Part shown: positions 1 through 7,860 of the stretch, in pieces | Layout: each line of letters opens with the position of its first letter | How positions within the stretch are numbered: position 1 is the stretch's first letter | Source of the DNA: an uncultured Gammaproteobacteria bacterium | Lineage (GTDB): Bacteria > Pseudomonadota > Gammaproteobacteria > Pseudomonadales > Pseudohongiellaceae | DNA length: 43,530 bases | Reading direction: 5' to 3' | NCBI GenBank assembly: GCA_903837345.1 | Contig: CAILUG010000061.1 | Coordinates: 1-43,530, forward strand | The notes under the pieces: generated by a model | Told to the model about the DNA's origin: nothing | Seen by the model: only the letters and a program-made list of their open reading frames with translations | The model's database searches: none | Position numbers and translations under genes: made by a program

Positions 1-73
1 CCCATCCCTGGGGTCTCGGCTGCAGCCATCCCTGGCTGCAGACGGTCGCCGAACCGTATCCCCGCCAGCGGCT
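1..73 (-). repeat. Right part of a truncated 112-bp-type hairpin element (copy F)
   Basis: The first 44 bases match the apical core of the complete copy at 19184-19295, including the inner hairpin with arms CTGCAGCC and GGCTGCAG. Bases 45-73 are then a 29-nt arm equivalent in place and length to 19267-19295 but differing at several positions. The left arm lies before the window. The copy pairs with element A at 131-234 across a 57-nt spacer (74-130). Confidence 0.75.
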
Positions 74-130
74 TCGAAGCATTGCGCGAGTTCATTTTGA
101 CCGGAAGAATTACGCTCTAACCTTTGAAGA
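74..130. repeat. Conserved spacer between hairpins F and A
   Basis: This 57-nt segment carries GTTCATTT (90-97), nine variable bases, then GAATTACGC. The same two words at the same 9-nt separation occur in the spacers at 3983-4039 and 19296-19349. No promoter or reading frame is evident. Function unknown. Confidence 0.7.
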
Positions 131-234
131 GGGCTGCTCCCTGAAGATGGAGGGGACCTCTGCGGCCAGGGATGGCCGCAGGGAGCTACAGGGACGTACT
201 TGTGCGTGTCCCCGTAATCTTCAGGGAGCAGCCC
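131..234 (+). repeat. Complete 104-bp hairpin element (copy A)
   Basis: The outer arms 131-148 and 217-234 are perfect 18-bp complements. After a 3-nt internal loop the stem continues with GGGGAC (152-157) against GTCCCC (208-213). The 50-nt core (158-207) holds an inner hairpin, CTGCGGCC-AGGGAT-GGCCGCAG, and the conserved string TACAGGGACGTACTTGTG. It is the + oriented partner of truncated copy F and ends 41 bases before the DUF4166 gene. The stem sequence differs from copy B at one pair (C-G to G-C) with both arms changed. Confidence 0.85.
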
Positions 235-275
235 GACTACGACGAGTGCCACAGCAACACAACGGATACGAATAC

Positions 276-800
276 ATGAACAATCTCTTCCTGCTAATTT
301 TGCGCGAGCCCTATCACACCCTGCCGCAGCCTATACAACGCTTCCACGAAGTGCGCATGGGCCAGTTCACGGGCAAGGCAACGGTGAAAGGTTCCAATGG
401 CTGGCTGGCGCGCCTGGTGCGGCGGCTCAGCGATTTTCCGGCACCCGCAGAAGCAACCGATGTCACAGTGAAAGTGATTCGCAGCGAAGTGCAGGAACGC
501 TGGCTGCGGCAGTTCGGCAGCACCCAGTTTTCTTCCACGCTTACCCGCGTCAACCGCCAGAACCTGCTGTGCGAAAACTTTGGCATGTTCCGCTTCTTCT
601 TCACGCTCAGTGTGCGTGATGCCGGCATTCACTGGCAGTTTGTGAGCTGGGATTTTGCCGGCATTCCAATGCCTGACAGTTTCGGACCGGAAGTGAGCGT
701 GCGTGAAAGCGTCAACCAGGACGGCAATTACCAGCTCAACGTCAGCGTGGAATTCCCGCTGATCGGCATGCTGATGGAATATTCGGGCTGGCTGGCGTGA
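276..800 (+). CDS. DUF4166 domain-containing protein
   Basis: This 174-residue protein matches the DUF4166 pattern as I recall it: an N-terminal RMGQFTGKATV segment, a W-R-QFG stretch, then GIPMPDSFGPEVS and a C-terminal PLIGMLMEYSGWL. DUF4166 has no assigned reaction; it is often found alone or fused to saccharopine-dehydrogenase-like domains. The start at 276 was chosen because an in-frame start at 147 would put 43 codons inside hairpin element A, and the translated repeat (ARDGRRELQG) is not protein-like. No signal peptide or membrane segment is clear. The neighbour at 807 converges on it from the other strand with only 6 bases between. Confidence 0.8.
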   Translation: MNNLFLLILREPYHTLPQPIQRFHEVRMGQFTGKATVKGSNGWLARLVRRLSDFPAPAEATDVTVKVIRSEVQERWLRQFGSTQFSSTLTRVNRQNLLCENFGMFRFFFTLSVRDAGIHWQFVSWDFAGIPMPDSFGPEVSVRESVNQDGNYQLNVSVEFPLIGMLMEYSGWLA

Positions 801-806
801 ACGGAT

Positions 807-2096
807 TCACTGCTGTGTGCCCAGATACAGCGGCAATTGCCTGATACGATTTTCAATGCCGGCCACCATCGCGTTGTAGGCTGGCGCATCCACGGCGGTG
901 TAACGTCTGGCAAATTCCGCTTCCGACAAGAACTCCGGCAGTTCCTGCAGTGAAGGTGCAAACAAACTCTCCTGCAAATTGCCATCTGCTAGCAAAAGCT
1001 GAACGCGTTTGGCATTGACTTCACTGGAAACCGCCAGCTCTCCCAGGCGTGCGCCGGCGTGATCCACCGCCAGATCAGTGAAACTGAAACCGGTGCCACC
1101 GCCCTTGGTATCCAGTTGCTCCTTCAGCGTACCAATTTCGTTGGCCATGGCTTCATCGGAGCTGACCTCAAGCCCGGCTGAAATCAGCAAGTGCAGCGCA
1201 AAATCATGGCGCCCTGACAGGCGCAGGTCGTGGTGCTGCAGTTTGCCCAGGCCCGGTATCACCCCCAACAAACGCTCCGGCTCCACGTCGAGCGCGTACA
1301 TCGCCAACAATTGCAATGCCGCACGGTTTTCTTCCACAGCACTGCCACCGCGTTGCCTGGCAAAGCTGAACATGGGCGCGAGCAAGGCTGTGACGGAAAT
1401 TTTTTCGGGCAAGGCTGGATCAGTAGTGAGTTGCGACAGTTGCAAGGCAAAGGCATGCAGCCGCGCCTGATGTTCGGGGTCCAGCATCAGTGTGCGCCCG
1501 CGCGCTGCGATTTGATCGAGCAATTCACGCTGCCAGCGATAGGATACTGTCAGCTGATCAGTGCCTATCGAAAAGCCGGTGATGGCCGACATCACGCGCG
1601 CATATTGCGGCTCCTGTTCCAGCAATTCCTCATGCATGCGCAGCATAAGCCGGTTGGCCAGTGATGCCGGGATCGGGAATTTGCCCAGCTGCAGATGCAG
1701 CACGTGCAATTGCGAATCACCGGTTTTCACCAGCTCCACTTCGGTATTGAACCAGCTGCCGAACGGATTGGCCGGCACCGGCACACTGATGCCAACAGTG
1801 ACTACACCCTGGTTGATGGTGATTCTGGCATTGCCATTGAGGCGCGCATCCAGCAGATAGTTCATGGCCTGCTCGATTTCACGCGAACGCACGGTCAGCT
1901 GTTTGAGGTTGCCGTTTTCCTGATTCTTCAACAGGGCCTGTTGCAACAGCGAGCGGACTGCAGCCAGATCGGCCGGCGTCAATGGCGGGGTATCTCCCAC
2001 TGTCGGGGCCGCCGCCAGCAACAGCAGGCCCGCCACCACCACGACAGCCACTGCCGTCAGCAACAAGCCGCACACCAAGGCCACCAGGTACTTCAT
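807..2096 (-). CDS. Conserved membrane-anchored protein of unknown function
   Basis: The protein has 429 residues. An N-terminal hydrophobic segment (about residues 3-30, MKYLVALVCG onward) should anchor or export it; the rest is soluble and probably periplasmic. I recognise a family signature only: near residue 335 the GTGFSFTDLAVDHAG motif resembles one I recall from uncharacterised gammaproteobacterial proteins, preceded by an acidic/amphipathic region. No catalytic motif is visible. Its start is divergent from ybaL with 80 bases between, so the two may share a control region. Function not assigned. Confidence 0.75.
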   Translation of the reverse strand: MKYLVALVCGLLLTAVAVVVVAGLLLLAAAPTVGDTPPLTPADLAAVRSLLQQALLKNQENGNLKQLTVRSREIEQAMNYLLDARLNGNARITINQGVVTVGISVPVPANPFGSWFNTEVELVKTGDSQLHVLHLQLGKFPIPASLANRLMLRMHEELLEQEPQYARVMSAITGFSIGTDQLTVSYRWQRELLDQIAARGRTLMLDPEHQARLHAFALQLSQLTTDPALPEKISVTALLAPMFSFARQRGGSAVEENRAALQLLAMYALDVEPERLLGVIPGLGKLQHHDLRLSGRHDFALHLLISAGLEVSSDEAMANEIGTLKEQLDTKGGGTGFSFTDLAVDHAGARLGELAVSSEVNAKRVQLLLADGNLQESLFAPSLQELPEFLSEAEFARRYTAVDAPAYNAMVAGIENRIRQLPLYLGTQQ

Positions 2097-2176
2097 GCTG
2101 CCGATCCATCCAAGGTAAAGTCAGGACGGATTATAGTGACAGGGCTTGCTATAGTGCACGCAAGGAGAATCAAAGC

Positions 2177-3856
2177 ATGCAACCAGGCATTTCACTGATT
2201 GCCACCATTGCTGCCAGCTTCGCGCTGGCGTTGTTGCTGGGGCTGCTGGCCAACCGCTTGCGGCTGCCTACGCTGGTGGGTTATCTGCTGGCAGGCATCC
2301 TGGTCGGCCCCGCCACACCCGGCCTGGTGGTGGATATCGCCTTGTCACAGCAGATGGCCGACATCGGCATCATCCTGCTGATGTTTGGCATTGGCCTGCA
2401 TTTTTCGCTGCGCGATCTGTTGCAACTGCGACAACTGGCAGTGCCGGGTGCCCTCGGTGGCATTCTGGTAGCAACACTGACCGGCACAGTCCTGGCACTG
2501 CTGTGGCATTGGCCACTGGGTACCGGCCTGGTATTCGGGCTGTGTCTGTCGGTGGCCAGCACGGTGGTGCTGATGCGCTCGCTTGATCAGCAAGGCTTGC
2601 TCAAATCGGTCAACGGCCATATCGCGATGAGCTGGCTGATCGTGGAAGACATGGTGATGGTGGTGGTGCTGGTATTGCTGCCACCGCTGAGCGGCTGGCT
2701 GGGCGGGCATGCCACTGACGGCAACGGCACTCCGCTATGGCAGACGCTGCTGCTTACCGTACTCAAAATCGCCGCATTTCTGGGGCTGATGCAGATTGTG
2801 GGCCGGCGGGTGTTTCCATGGTTGCTGGCCTATGTGGCCGGCAATGGTTCACGCGAACTGTTTACGCTTACCGTGATTGCGGTGGCGGTGGGCATCGCGT
2901 TCGGCTCCTCGCAATTGTTCGGCGTTTCCCTCGCACTGGGCGCCTTCCTGGCCGGCATGGTGATGCATGAATCGCCACTCAGTCATCGTGCTGCCAATGA
3001 ATCGCTGCCGCTGCGGGATGCGTTTTCGGTGTTGTTTTTCGTGTCGGTGGGCATGCTGTTTGATCCATCCATTCTGGTGAACGAACCGCTGCACGTGCTG
3101 ATCGTGGTCGCCATCATCATGCTGTGCAAACCGGTGGCTGCATTCCTGCTGGTGCTGGCCTACCGGTATCCTCTCAACACTGCCCTCACGGTGGCCGCCG
3201 GCCTCAGCCAGATCGGCGAGTTCTCGTTTATTCTGGCGGCGCTTGGCAAGGAGCTGAACCTGTTGACACCGGAAGCGGTCAACCTGGTGCTGGCCGGCGC
3301 CTTGATCACGGTATCACTCAACACCTTTGTTTTTCGCGCAGTGGAACCGGTGCAGCGCTGGATCCGCACTCGCACACCGCTGGTGCGCTTGCTGGAACGC
3401 CCCGATGATCCGCTGGCCGAACTGCCAATGACAGTGGCCTCTGCCGAAGTCACCGGCCACATCGTGCTGGTAGGTTACGGACGCGTAGGCGGCCGCATCG
3501 GCAGAGGTTTGCTGGCCAGGGGTGTGGCCTTCGTGGTAGCCGAACAAAACCGCGAAATTGTTGAAAGTTTGCGCACACAGGGCATCAAGGCAGTGGCCGG
3601 CGATGCCGCCGAGCCGGCGGTGCTGATCCAGGCGCACGTGGCACGCGCCAGCACGCTGGTGATCACGCTGCCGGAAACACTGCAGGTGCCACACATGGTG
3701 CAGGTGGCGCGCATGCTGAATCCGGACGTACGCGTACTGGTGCGCGCCAACAGCGAAGAAGCCTTGCAGCTGCTCAACTCCTCCAATACCGGCACCGTCT
3801 TCCTCGGCGAGCAGGAAGTGGCCAACAGCATGTTGGCTGTGCTGAACGACTCTTGA
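2177..3856 (+). CDS. ybaL: YbaL-type monovalent cation:proton antiporter
   Basis: This 559-residue CPA2-family K+/H+ antiporter matches E. coli YbaL in length. The N-terminal two thirds form the hydrophobic Na_H_exchanger domain, with LLANRLRLPTLVGYLLAG near residue 20, LMFGIGLHFSL near 70, and SLALGAFLAGMV and LPLRDAFSVLFFVSVGMLFDP further on. From about residue 428 a cytoplasmic RCK/TrkA-N domain follows, with a nucleotide-binding loop VGYGRVGGRIG. The C-terminal TrkA-C lobe of Kef proteins is not evident. The start at 2177 is preceded by AAGGAG at a good distance. The role is inferred as potassium or pH homeostasis in the inner membrane. A composite repeat begins 22 bases after the stop codon. 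Confidence 0.9.
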   Translation: MQPGISLIATIAASFALALLLGLLANRLRLPTLVGYLLAGILVGPATPGLVVDIALSQQMADIGIILLMFGIGLHFSLRDLLQLRQLAVPGALGGILVATLTGTVLALLWHWPLGTGLVFGLCLSVASTVVLMRSLDQQGLLKSVNGHIAMSWLIVEDMVMVVVLVLLPPLSGWLGGHATDGNGTPLWQTLLLTVLKIAAFLGLMQIVGRRVFPWLLAYVAGNGSRELFTLTVIAVAVGIAFGSSQLFGVSLALGAFLAGMVMHESPLSHRAANESLPLRDAFSVLFFVSVGMLFDPSILVNEPLHVLIVVAIIMLCKPVAAFLLVLAYRYPLNTALTVAAGLSQIGEFSFILAALGKELNLLTPEAVNLVLAGALITVSLNTFVFRAVEPVQRWIRTRTPLVRLLERPDDPLAELPMTVASAEVTGHIVLVGYGRVGGRIGRGLLARGVAFVVAEQNREIVESLRTQGIKAVAGDAAEPAVLIQAHVARASTLVITLPETLQVPHMVQVARMLNPDVRVLVRANSEEALQLLNSSNTGTVFLGEQEVANSMLAVLNDS

Positions 3857-3878
3857 GCTACTGACGTTCGTTGTAGTC

Positions 3879-3982
3879 GGGCTGGTCCCTGAAGATTACG
3901 GGGACACGCATGAATACATCCCTGTAGCTCCCTGCGGCCATCCATGGCCGCAGAGGTCCCCTCCATCTTCAGGGACCAGCCC
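3879..3982 (-). repeat. Complete 104-bp hairpin element (copy B)
   Basis: Arms 3879-3896 and 3965-3982 are perfect 18-bp complements. After a 3-nt internal loop the stem resumes with GGGGAC (3900-3905) against GTCCCC (3956-3961). Read on the minus strand, the 50-nt core aligns with copy A: hairpin CTGCGGCC-ATGGAT-GGCCGCAG, then GCTACAGGGA. It is the minus-oriented left half of the composite at 3879-4151. Confidence 0.85.
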
Positions 3983-4039
3983 TCTTCAGCATTCAGTGCG
4001 TGTTCATTTCAACTGAGAGAATTACGCACTGATTCCGAG
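3983..4039. repeat. Conserved spacer between hairpins B and C
   Basis: The spacer is 57 nt with GTTCATTT (4002-4009), nine bases, then GAATTACGC. AGTGCGT on the left and ACGCACT on the right can themselves pair around this motif. It has the same length as the spacer at 74-130. Confidence 0.7.
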
Positions 4040-4151
4040 AGCCTTGGGCAGTTATATGCTTATGAAACCGTCGGAGGCCATGGATGGCCGGAGGCGAGCC
4101 TACAGGGACGTACTTGTGGCGTGTTTCAGAAGCATATAACTGCCCAAGGCT
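4040..4151 (+). repeat. Complete 112-bp hairpin element (copy C)
   Basis: The arms are 4040-4068 and 4123-4151, 29 nt each: 22 perfect pairs, one A/G mismatch (4062/4129), then six more pairs. The 54-nt core (4069-4122) is identical to that of copy E at 19379-19432 except for one base (CCATGG versus CCAGGG). The stem arms, in contrast, differ from copy E at six positions, five of them compensated on the opposite arm. Confidence 0.88.
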
Positions 4152-4233
4152 ATGCGCTGAACCGATTGACCCAGCACAGCCCCACTCGCTATCTTGCGCG
4201 CCTGCTCCCACCTCACTGATTGAAGGAAAGCCC

Positions 4234-4545
4234 ATGAGCCAGTTCCACAATGTCACCGTCGTCAAAGCTGCCAACATCTACTTCGATGGCAAGGTTGCCA
4301 GCCGCACTGTGCTGTTCAATGACGGCAGCAAGAAAACGCTGGGCTTGATGCAGCCGGGTGAATTCGAGTTCGGCACTTCACAGCCCGAGATCATGGAAAT
4401 TCTTGCCGGCGAGCTCGACGTGCTGCTGCCCGGCAATCCGGTCTGGCAGCATTTCTCCGGTGGCACCAGTTTTTCAGTGCCGGCCAATGCCAGCTTCAAA
4501 CTGAAAGTCACCCAGCTGACTGATTACTGCTGTTCCTATCTGTAA
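4234..4545 (+). CDS. ppnP: Pyrimidine/purine nucleoside phosphorylase (PpnP/YaiE family)
   Basis: The protein has 103 residues, close to the family norm of about 95. It is a single-domain cupin-like fold. Recognisable segments are [15 protein letters not shown], the conserved GVMxPGEYxF-type stretch seen here as [12 protein letters not shown], and the C-terminal [17 protein letters not shown]. The family splits several nucleosides with phosphate into base and ribose 1-phosphate in the cytoplasm. GAAGGAAAG precedes the ATG at 4234. An upstream in-frame ATG at 4084 lies inside hairpin C and is not used. It appears monocistronic, with a composite repeat on its 5' side. Confidence 0.92.
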   Translation: MSQFHNVTVVKAANIYFDGKVASRTVLFNDGSKKTLGLMQPGEFEFGTSQPEIMEILAGELDVLLPGNPVWQHFSGGTSFSVPANASFKLKVTQLTDYCCSYL

Positions 4546-4567
4546 CCGCCTGCACACAAGTCACTGA

Positions 4568-5911
4568 TCAGAACTCCGTGTGCACCCGGAGCGCGAACAC
4601 GTTGACCGGACCACGATCGGAGTTGTACGCAGGATTAGCGATGCGCTGGTAGTCGGCCGTCATATGGATGCCATGGCCGGCATCCAGGTTGTAATACGCT
4701 TCCACTATGGTTTCCGCGCCGTAGTTCAACGCGCCATCACCGATAAAGAAGGAAATGCCGCCTGCTGCCAGAAAGCGGCGCCGTGCTTCCGAGATGGTGT
4801 TGCGGGCCAGCGCCACACCGACAGTGTCTTGTGTACGTCCCCAAGCGGTTGCTTTGACAGTCAAACCAACCGACAGCGAGCCATCAACCTCCGTGAACGC
4901 CTGGGTCTCGGTTTTGCCGTCCGCTTTCATCGCGCGCAGAAACAGACCCAGATCATCACTGACAGCCTGTTCCAGATTGATGCCGATACCGTACTTGTTG
5001 CGTTCGCCGTCCCGCACCTTGAAGAAGGATTGTGGATCCGTACCCGGGTGGGCTATCAGGTAAGCCAGTGCATCGTTATAGCTGGCCAGCACTGCCCGGT
5101 TACGCCAGGCCAGCACCCGCACCTTGCCTGCCCGTGCCAACAAGGTGTGATCATGCTCCATCTCGATCTGGTCGCCGTAGTGTTTGCCAAGCGCGAGATC
5201 CACGGCTTCACCGTTGGGCTGTTTGGGACCTGACATGCGGCCAAGACGCCACACCCAATCGTCACGGTACCACTCCAGCGCCGCGCCCCAGCCAAAGCCG
5301 CGCGCATCGGCAGCATAGTCATAGGCAGCGTAGGTCCAGTTGCTCCAGTTCATGAATTGCGTGCGGGGATCCTTCGCGTAAGTGTTGCCATCGAACATGT
5401 CGAGCGTGGAAAAGTTGCCAACCGTAAGGACGGTGCGATTCTTGTCGACACTGCCTGCCAGTTGATTCTGGTCCGATGCCAGCTTCTCGCTGCCATTGCC
5501 CTGATTCCAGGTTTGCCGCACGAACAAACGCTGGCGGTAAACTGACGGGGACGTGCCGGCTGCACGCGTGATTTCGCCGTTGGTAAAACCTCCCAATCCA
5601 GCCAGGTTGCCGGTGAAGGGCACGCCTTGCACCACTTCGGCATCGAGATATACCTCACCACCCGTCCAGGGCCGCAGGCCAAGCATGGCAGTCGCGGAAA
5701 ACGTGTACATCTTCTCAGCCCCGGCAGTCAGGCTGTTGGGGCCACTGTAGGCTGCATGGTAGGAAGGATGTCGCTGCCAGTTATAGGTGCTCTGGAATTT
5801 GGCATTCCAGTCTTCGTAGTCTGCTGCCGGTTCTGCCAAAACAGCCGGTGACAACAGACAGCCGCAAAGGACCAGGGCCGAAACCCGGAGATTGATTGAT
5901 ATGCAGCCCAT
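4568..5911 (-). CDS. Outer-membrane carbohydrate porin (OprB-like)
   Basis: The protein has 447 residues with a signal peptide ending near LSPAVLA (residues 1-26). The remainder has features of a beta-barrel porin: alternating aromatic strands, the segment VYRQRLFVRQTWNQG, NFSTLDMFDGNTYAKDPRTQFMNW, and a C-terminal phenylalanine (VHTEF). This resembles the OprB/carbohydrate-selective porin family, which passes sugars across the outer membrane. The start at 5911 is fixed by GGAGG five bases before the ATG; upstream in-frame starts lack this. It ends 22 bases from ppnP, converging. The sugar-utilisation locus at 15-22 kb could share substrates with it, but that is inference. Confidence 0.82.
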   Translation of the reverse strand: MGCISINLRVSALVLCGCLLSPAVLAEPAADYEDWNAKFQSTYNWQRHPSYHAAYSGPNSLTAGAEKMYTFSATAMLGLRPWTGGEVYLDAEVVQGVPFTGNLAGLGGFTNGEITRAAGTSPSVYRQRLFVRQTWNQGNGSEKLASDQNQLAGSVDKNRTVLTVGNFSTLDMFDGNTYAKDPRTQFMNWSNWTYAAYDYAADARGFGWGAALEWYRDDWVWRLGRMSGPKQPNGEAVDLALGKHYGDQIEMEHDHTLLARAGKVRVLAWRNRAVLASYNDALAYLIAHPGTDPQSFFKVRDGERNKYGIGINLEQAVSDDLGLFLRAMKADGKTETQAFTEVDGSLSVGLTVKATAWGRTQDTVGVALARNTISEARRRFLAAGGISFFIGDGALNYGAETIVEAYYNLDAGHGIHMTADYQRIANPAYNSDRGPVNVFALRVHTEF

Positions 5912-6025
5912 GATTCCTCCATCGGGGGCGTGCATCATAGCCGGTCTTTGTGCGGCCAGGATTATGCTCTGGTTAAGGAATTGCCAAACCCGGCTCTGCC
6001 CGGGGCTGGTCACTGATCACAGTGT

Positions 6026-7273
6026 TCAACACCGCACCACCGGCAGCTCATTCCAGCGGGTGGTGTAGCGTGGTGACAGGAAATCGCGCTTCATCGCCCA
6101 TGCCGGCTCTATGCCGGCATTGGCCAGTGCCAGCGTGTGTTTGCCGTAACGCAGGTTGATGCGATCAACCACTTTCATCAGTTGCTGTGATTGGGCTGAT
6201 TGCTGCGCTGCAAAAAAATCCTGCTGTTCATATTTGCGCGTACGGATATCCACCAGTCCGATGCCGCATTTGCGATAACGCAGTCCCGGCAGGAACAACT
6301 GCCGCAATGCGGCGGCCGCATGACCGGCAACCAGACGGGTGTCATCGCTGAAATACGGCAACTCGATCCAGCGCTGACGCTGCACCAGGCCCAGCTCGGG
6401 ATCATTGCGTTCCAGATACACCCACAACTGGCGTGCCACGCCGTTCTGCTTGCGCAACTTCTCGCAGGCCCTGGCGGCATAGAGACTGATGGCCTGCTCC
6501 AGTTCCGCCAGCTCGCTTACCTTGTAGCTGAAAGCGCGGGTACATATGATGTCCTTGCGCGGCGCAAGTTCCAGCTCAAGATCGAGACAGGCTTCACCAT
6601 TGAGTTCGCGGATGGTGCGCTCCAGCACCACACTGAACCGGCGTCGCAGCATTTTTGGATTGCTGTCGGCCAGTTGCAGTGCGGTATGGATGCCAAGCTG
6701 CTGCAGATGCAGCGTCAGCTGGCTGCCCACACCCCAGATGTCCTTCGGGCTCATGCGTGCCAGCAACCAGCGCCATTTGTCGCTGGTGTCGAGCACGCAT
6801 ACGCCCTGGAGTTTGCTGATTTTCTTGGCGGCGCGATTGGCCAGCTTGGCCAGCGTCTTGGTGGGCGCCAGTCCCACACACACCGGCATGCGCGCGCATT
6901 GCCACAGCTGGTCCTTGATGGCCTTGCCATGCGCCTGCAGATCAGCGCTGTGCACCAGCAGAAAGGCTTCGTCGATCGAATACACTTCCATGTCACTGGC
7001 GAACGGCTCCAGCAGCTGCATCACGCGCGCCGACACATCGCCATAGAGTTCGTAGTTGCTGGAAAAAATCCGCACCTGATGCCGCTCCAGCAAGGCCTTC
7101 ACCTGGAAGTACGGCACCATGTCGGGAACGTGGAGCGCCTTGGCCTCGGCATTGCGCGAGATGATGCAGCCATCGTTGTTGGACAGCACCACCACCGGCT
7201 TGCCGATCAGGCCCGGATTGAAGATCTGTTCGCACGAAGCGTAAAAGGTGTTGCAGTCTACGAGTGCGAACAT
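6026..7273 (-). CDS. umuC: DNA polymerase V catalytic subunit (Y-family)
   Basis: This 415-residue protein is full length for UmuC. Catalytic residues are visible: D6 in FALVDCNTFYASCE, and D101/E102 in VYSIDEAF. The helix-hairpin-helix region LARMSPKDIWGVGS and the little-finger domain follow, ending with a UmuC-specific C-terminus (DFLSPRYTTRW). It carries out error-prone translesion synthesis with UmuD'. The start overlaps the umuD 3' end by 16 bases, so the two are translationally coupled. Confidence 0.96.
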   Translation of the reverse strand: MFALVDCNTFYASCEQIFNPGLIGKPVVVLSNNDGCIISRNAEAKALHVPDMVPYFQVKALLERHQVRIFSSNYELYGDVSARVMQLLEPFASDMEVYSIDEAFLLVHSADLQAHGKAIKDQLWQCARMPVCVGLAPTKTLAKLANRAAKKISKLQGVCVLDTSDKWRWLLARMSPKDIWGVGSQLTLHLQQLGIHTALQLADSNPKMLRRRFSVVLERTIRELNGEACLDLELELAPRKDIICTRAFSYKVSELAELEQAISLYAARACEKLRKQNGVARQLWVYLERNDPELGLVQRQRWIELPYFSDDTRLVAGHAAAALRQLFLPGLRYRKCGIGLVDIRTRKYEQQDFFAAQQSAQSQQLMKVVDRINLRYGKHTLALANAGIEPAWAMKRDFLSPRYTTRWNELPVVRC

Positions 7274-7689
7274 AGCTGGTTCACCACATGCGTTACCACG
7301 CCATGGATGACGAGATCGAGTTCGCCATCCAGCGCGATCGGCGGATAGCCGTCGCTGGCTGCGCGCAGCTGCTTTTTGCGCTTGTCGAGAATCTTGCAGG
7401 TGAGCTCGCCATTCACTGCAGCAATCACCACATCGCCCTGCCTGGGCTTGACTGAGCGATCCACGACCAGCAGTGCCTTGTCGAGAATGCCGGCTGCCAC
7501 CATCGAGGTGCCGGCTGCACGTGCAAAAAACGTCGCCGACGGATGCTTGACCAGATGTTCGTTAAGATCGAGCCAGTCGGCGATGTAATCATCCGCCGGT
7601 GACGGGAAGCCTGCCGGCACCTGCGCCGCATAGACCGGCAGTGCCTGCAGCAGCGGCGGAAGTTTGCGGTCAAGGAGGCTGATTTTCAT
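7258..7689 (-). CDS. umuD: UmuD, self-cleaving LexA-like subunit of polymerase V
   Basis: The protein has 143 residues. The Ser/Lys dyad is S62 (in GTSM) and K99 (in TCKIL), spaced as in E. coli UmuD. The autocleavage site is A25-G26 in PAGFPSP. RecA filaments trigger its cleavage to UmuD', which binds UmuC. The gene is first in the umuDC pair. I found no clear CTG-N10-CAG LexA site upstream (7690-7860), so its SOS control cannot be shown from sequence. Confidence 0.95.
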   Translation of the reverse strand: MKISLLDRKLPPLLQALPVYAAQVPAGFPSPADDYIADWLDLNEHLVKHPSATFFARAAGTSMVAAGILDKALLVVDRSVKPRQGDVVIAAVNGELTCKILDKRKKQLRAASDGYPPIALDGELDLVIHGVVTHVVNQLCSHS

Positions 7690-7860
7690 GACGATTCTGA
7701 AGGGTGCCGGGGCAGGAATTTTGCGCCAGCGAGGCCGGCCCCGGCAAGCAAACTTCTGTGAAAATTACTGCATGGTTCGCGCGCCTTGGCCGCTTGCAGC
7801 TGGTATTCTTGCCAGTAGCGTTGGGGCGCAAGCTTCGCCGAATGACAACAGAAGGCCGAC

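Noticed and set aside
147-275. In-frame N-terminal extension of the DUF4166 protein
   Set aside because: It is translated hairpin element A. The same peptide pattern (GRRELQG then CPRNLQG) appears from element B in a non-coding place, so it reflects the repeat, not a protein.
3475-3966. Minus-strand open frame overlapping the ybaL end and hairpin B
   Set aside because: It lies antisense to a clear RCK domain and begins inside the repeat.
7751-7775. LexA box upstream of umuD
   Set aside because: CTGTGAAAATTACTG lacks the CTG-N10-CAG arrangement.
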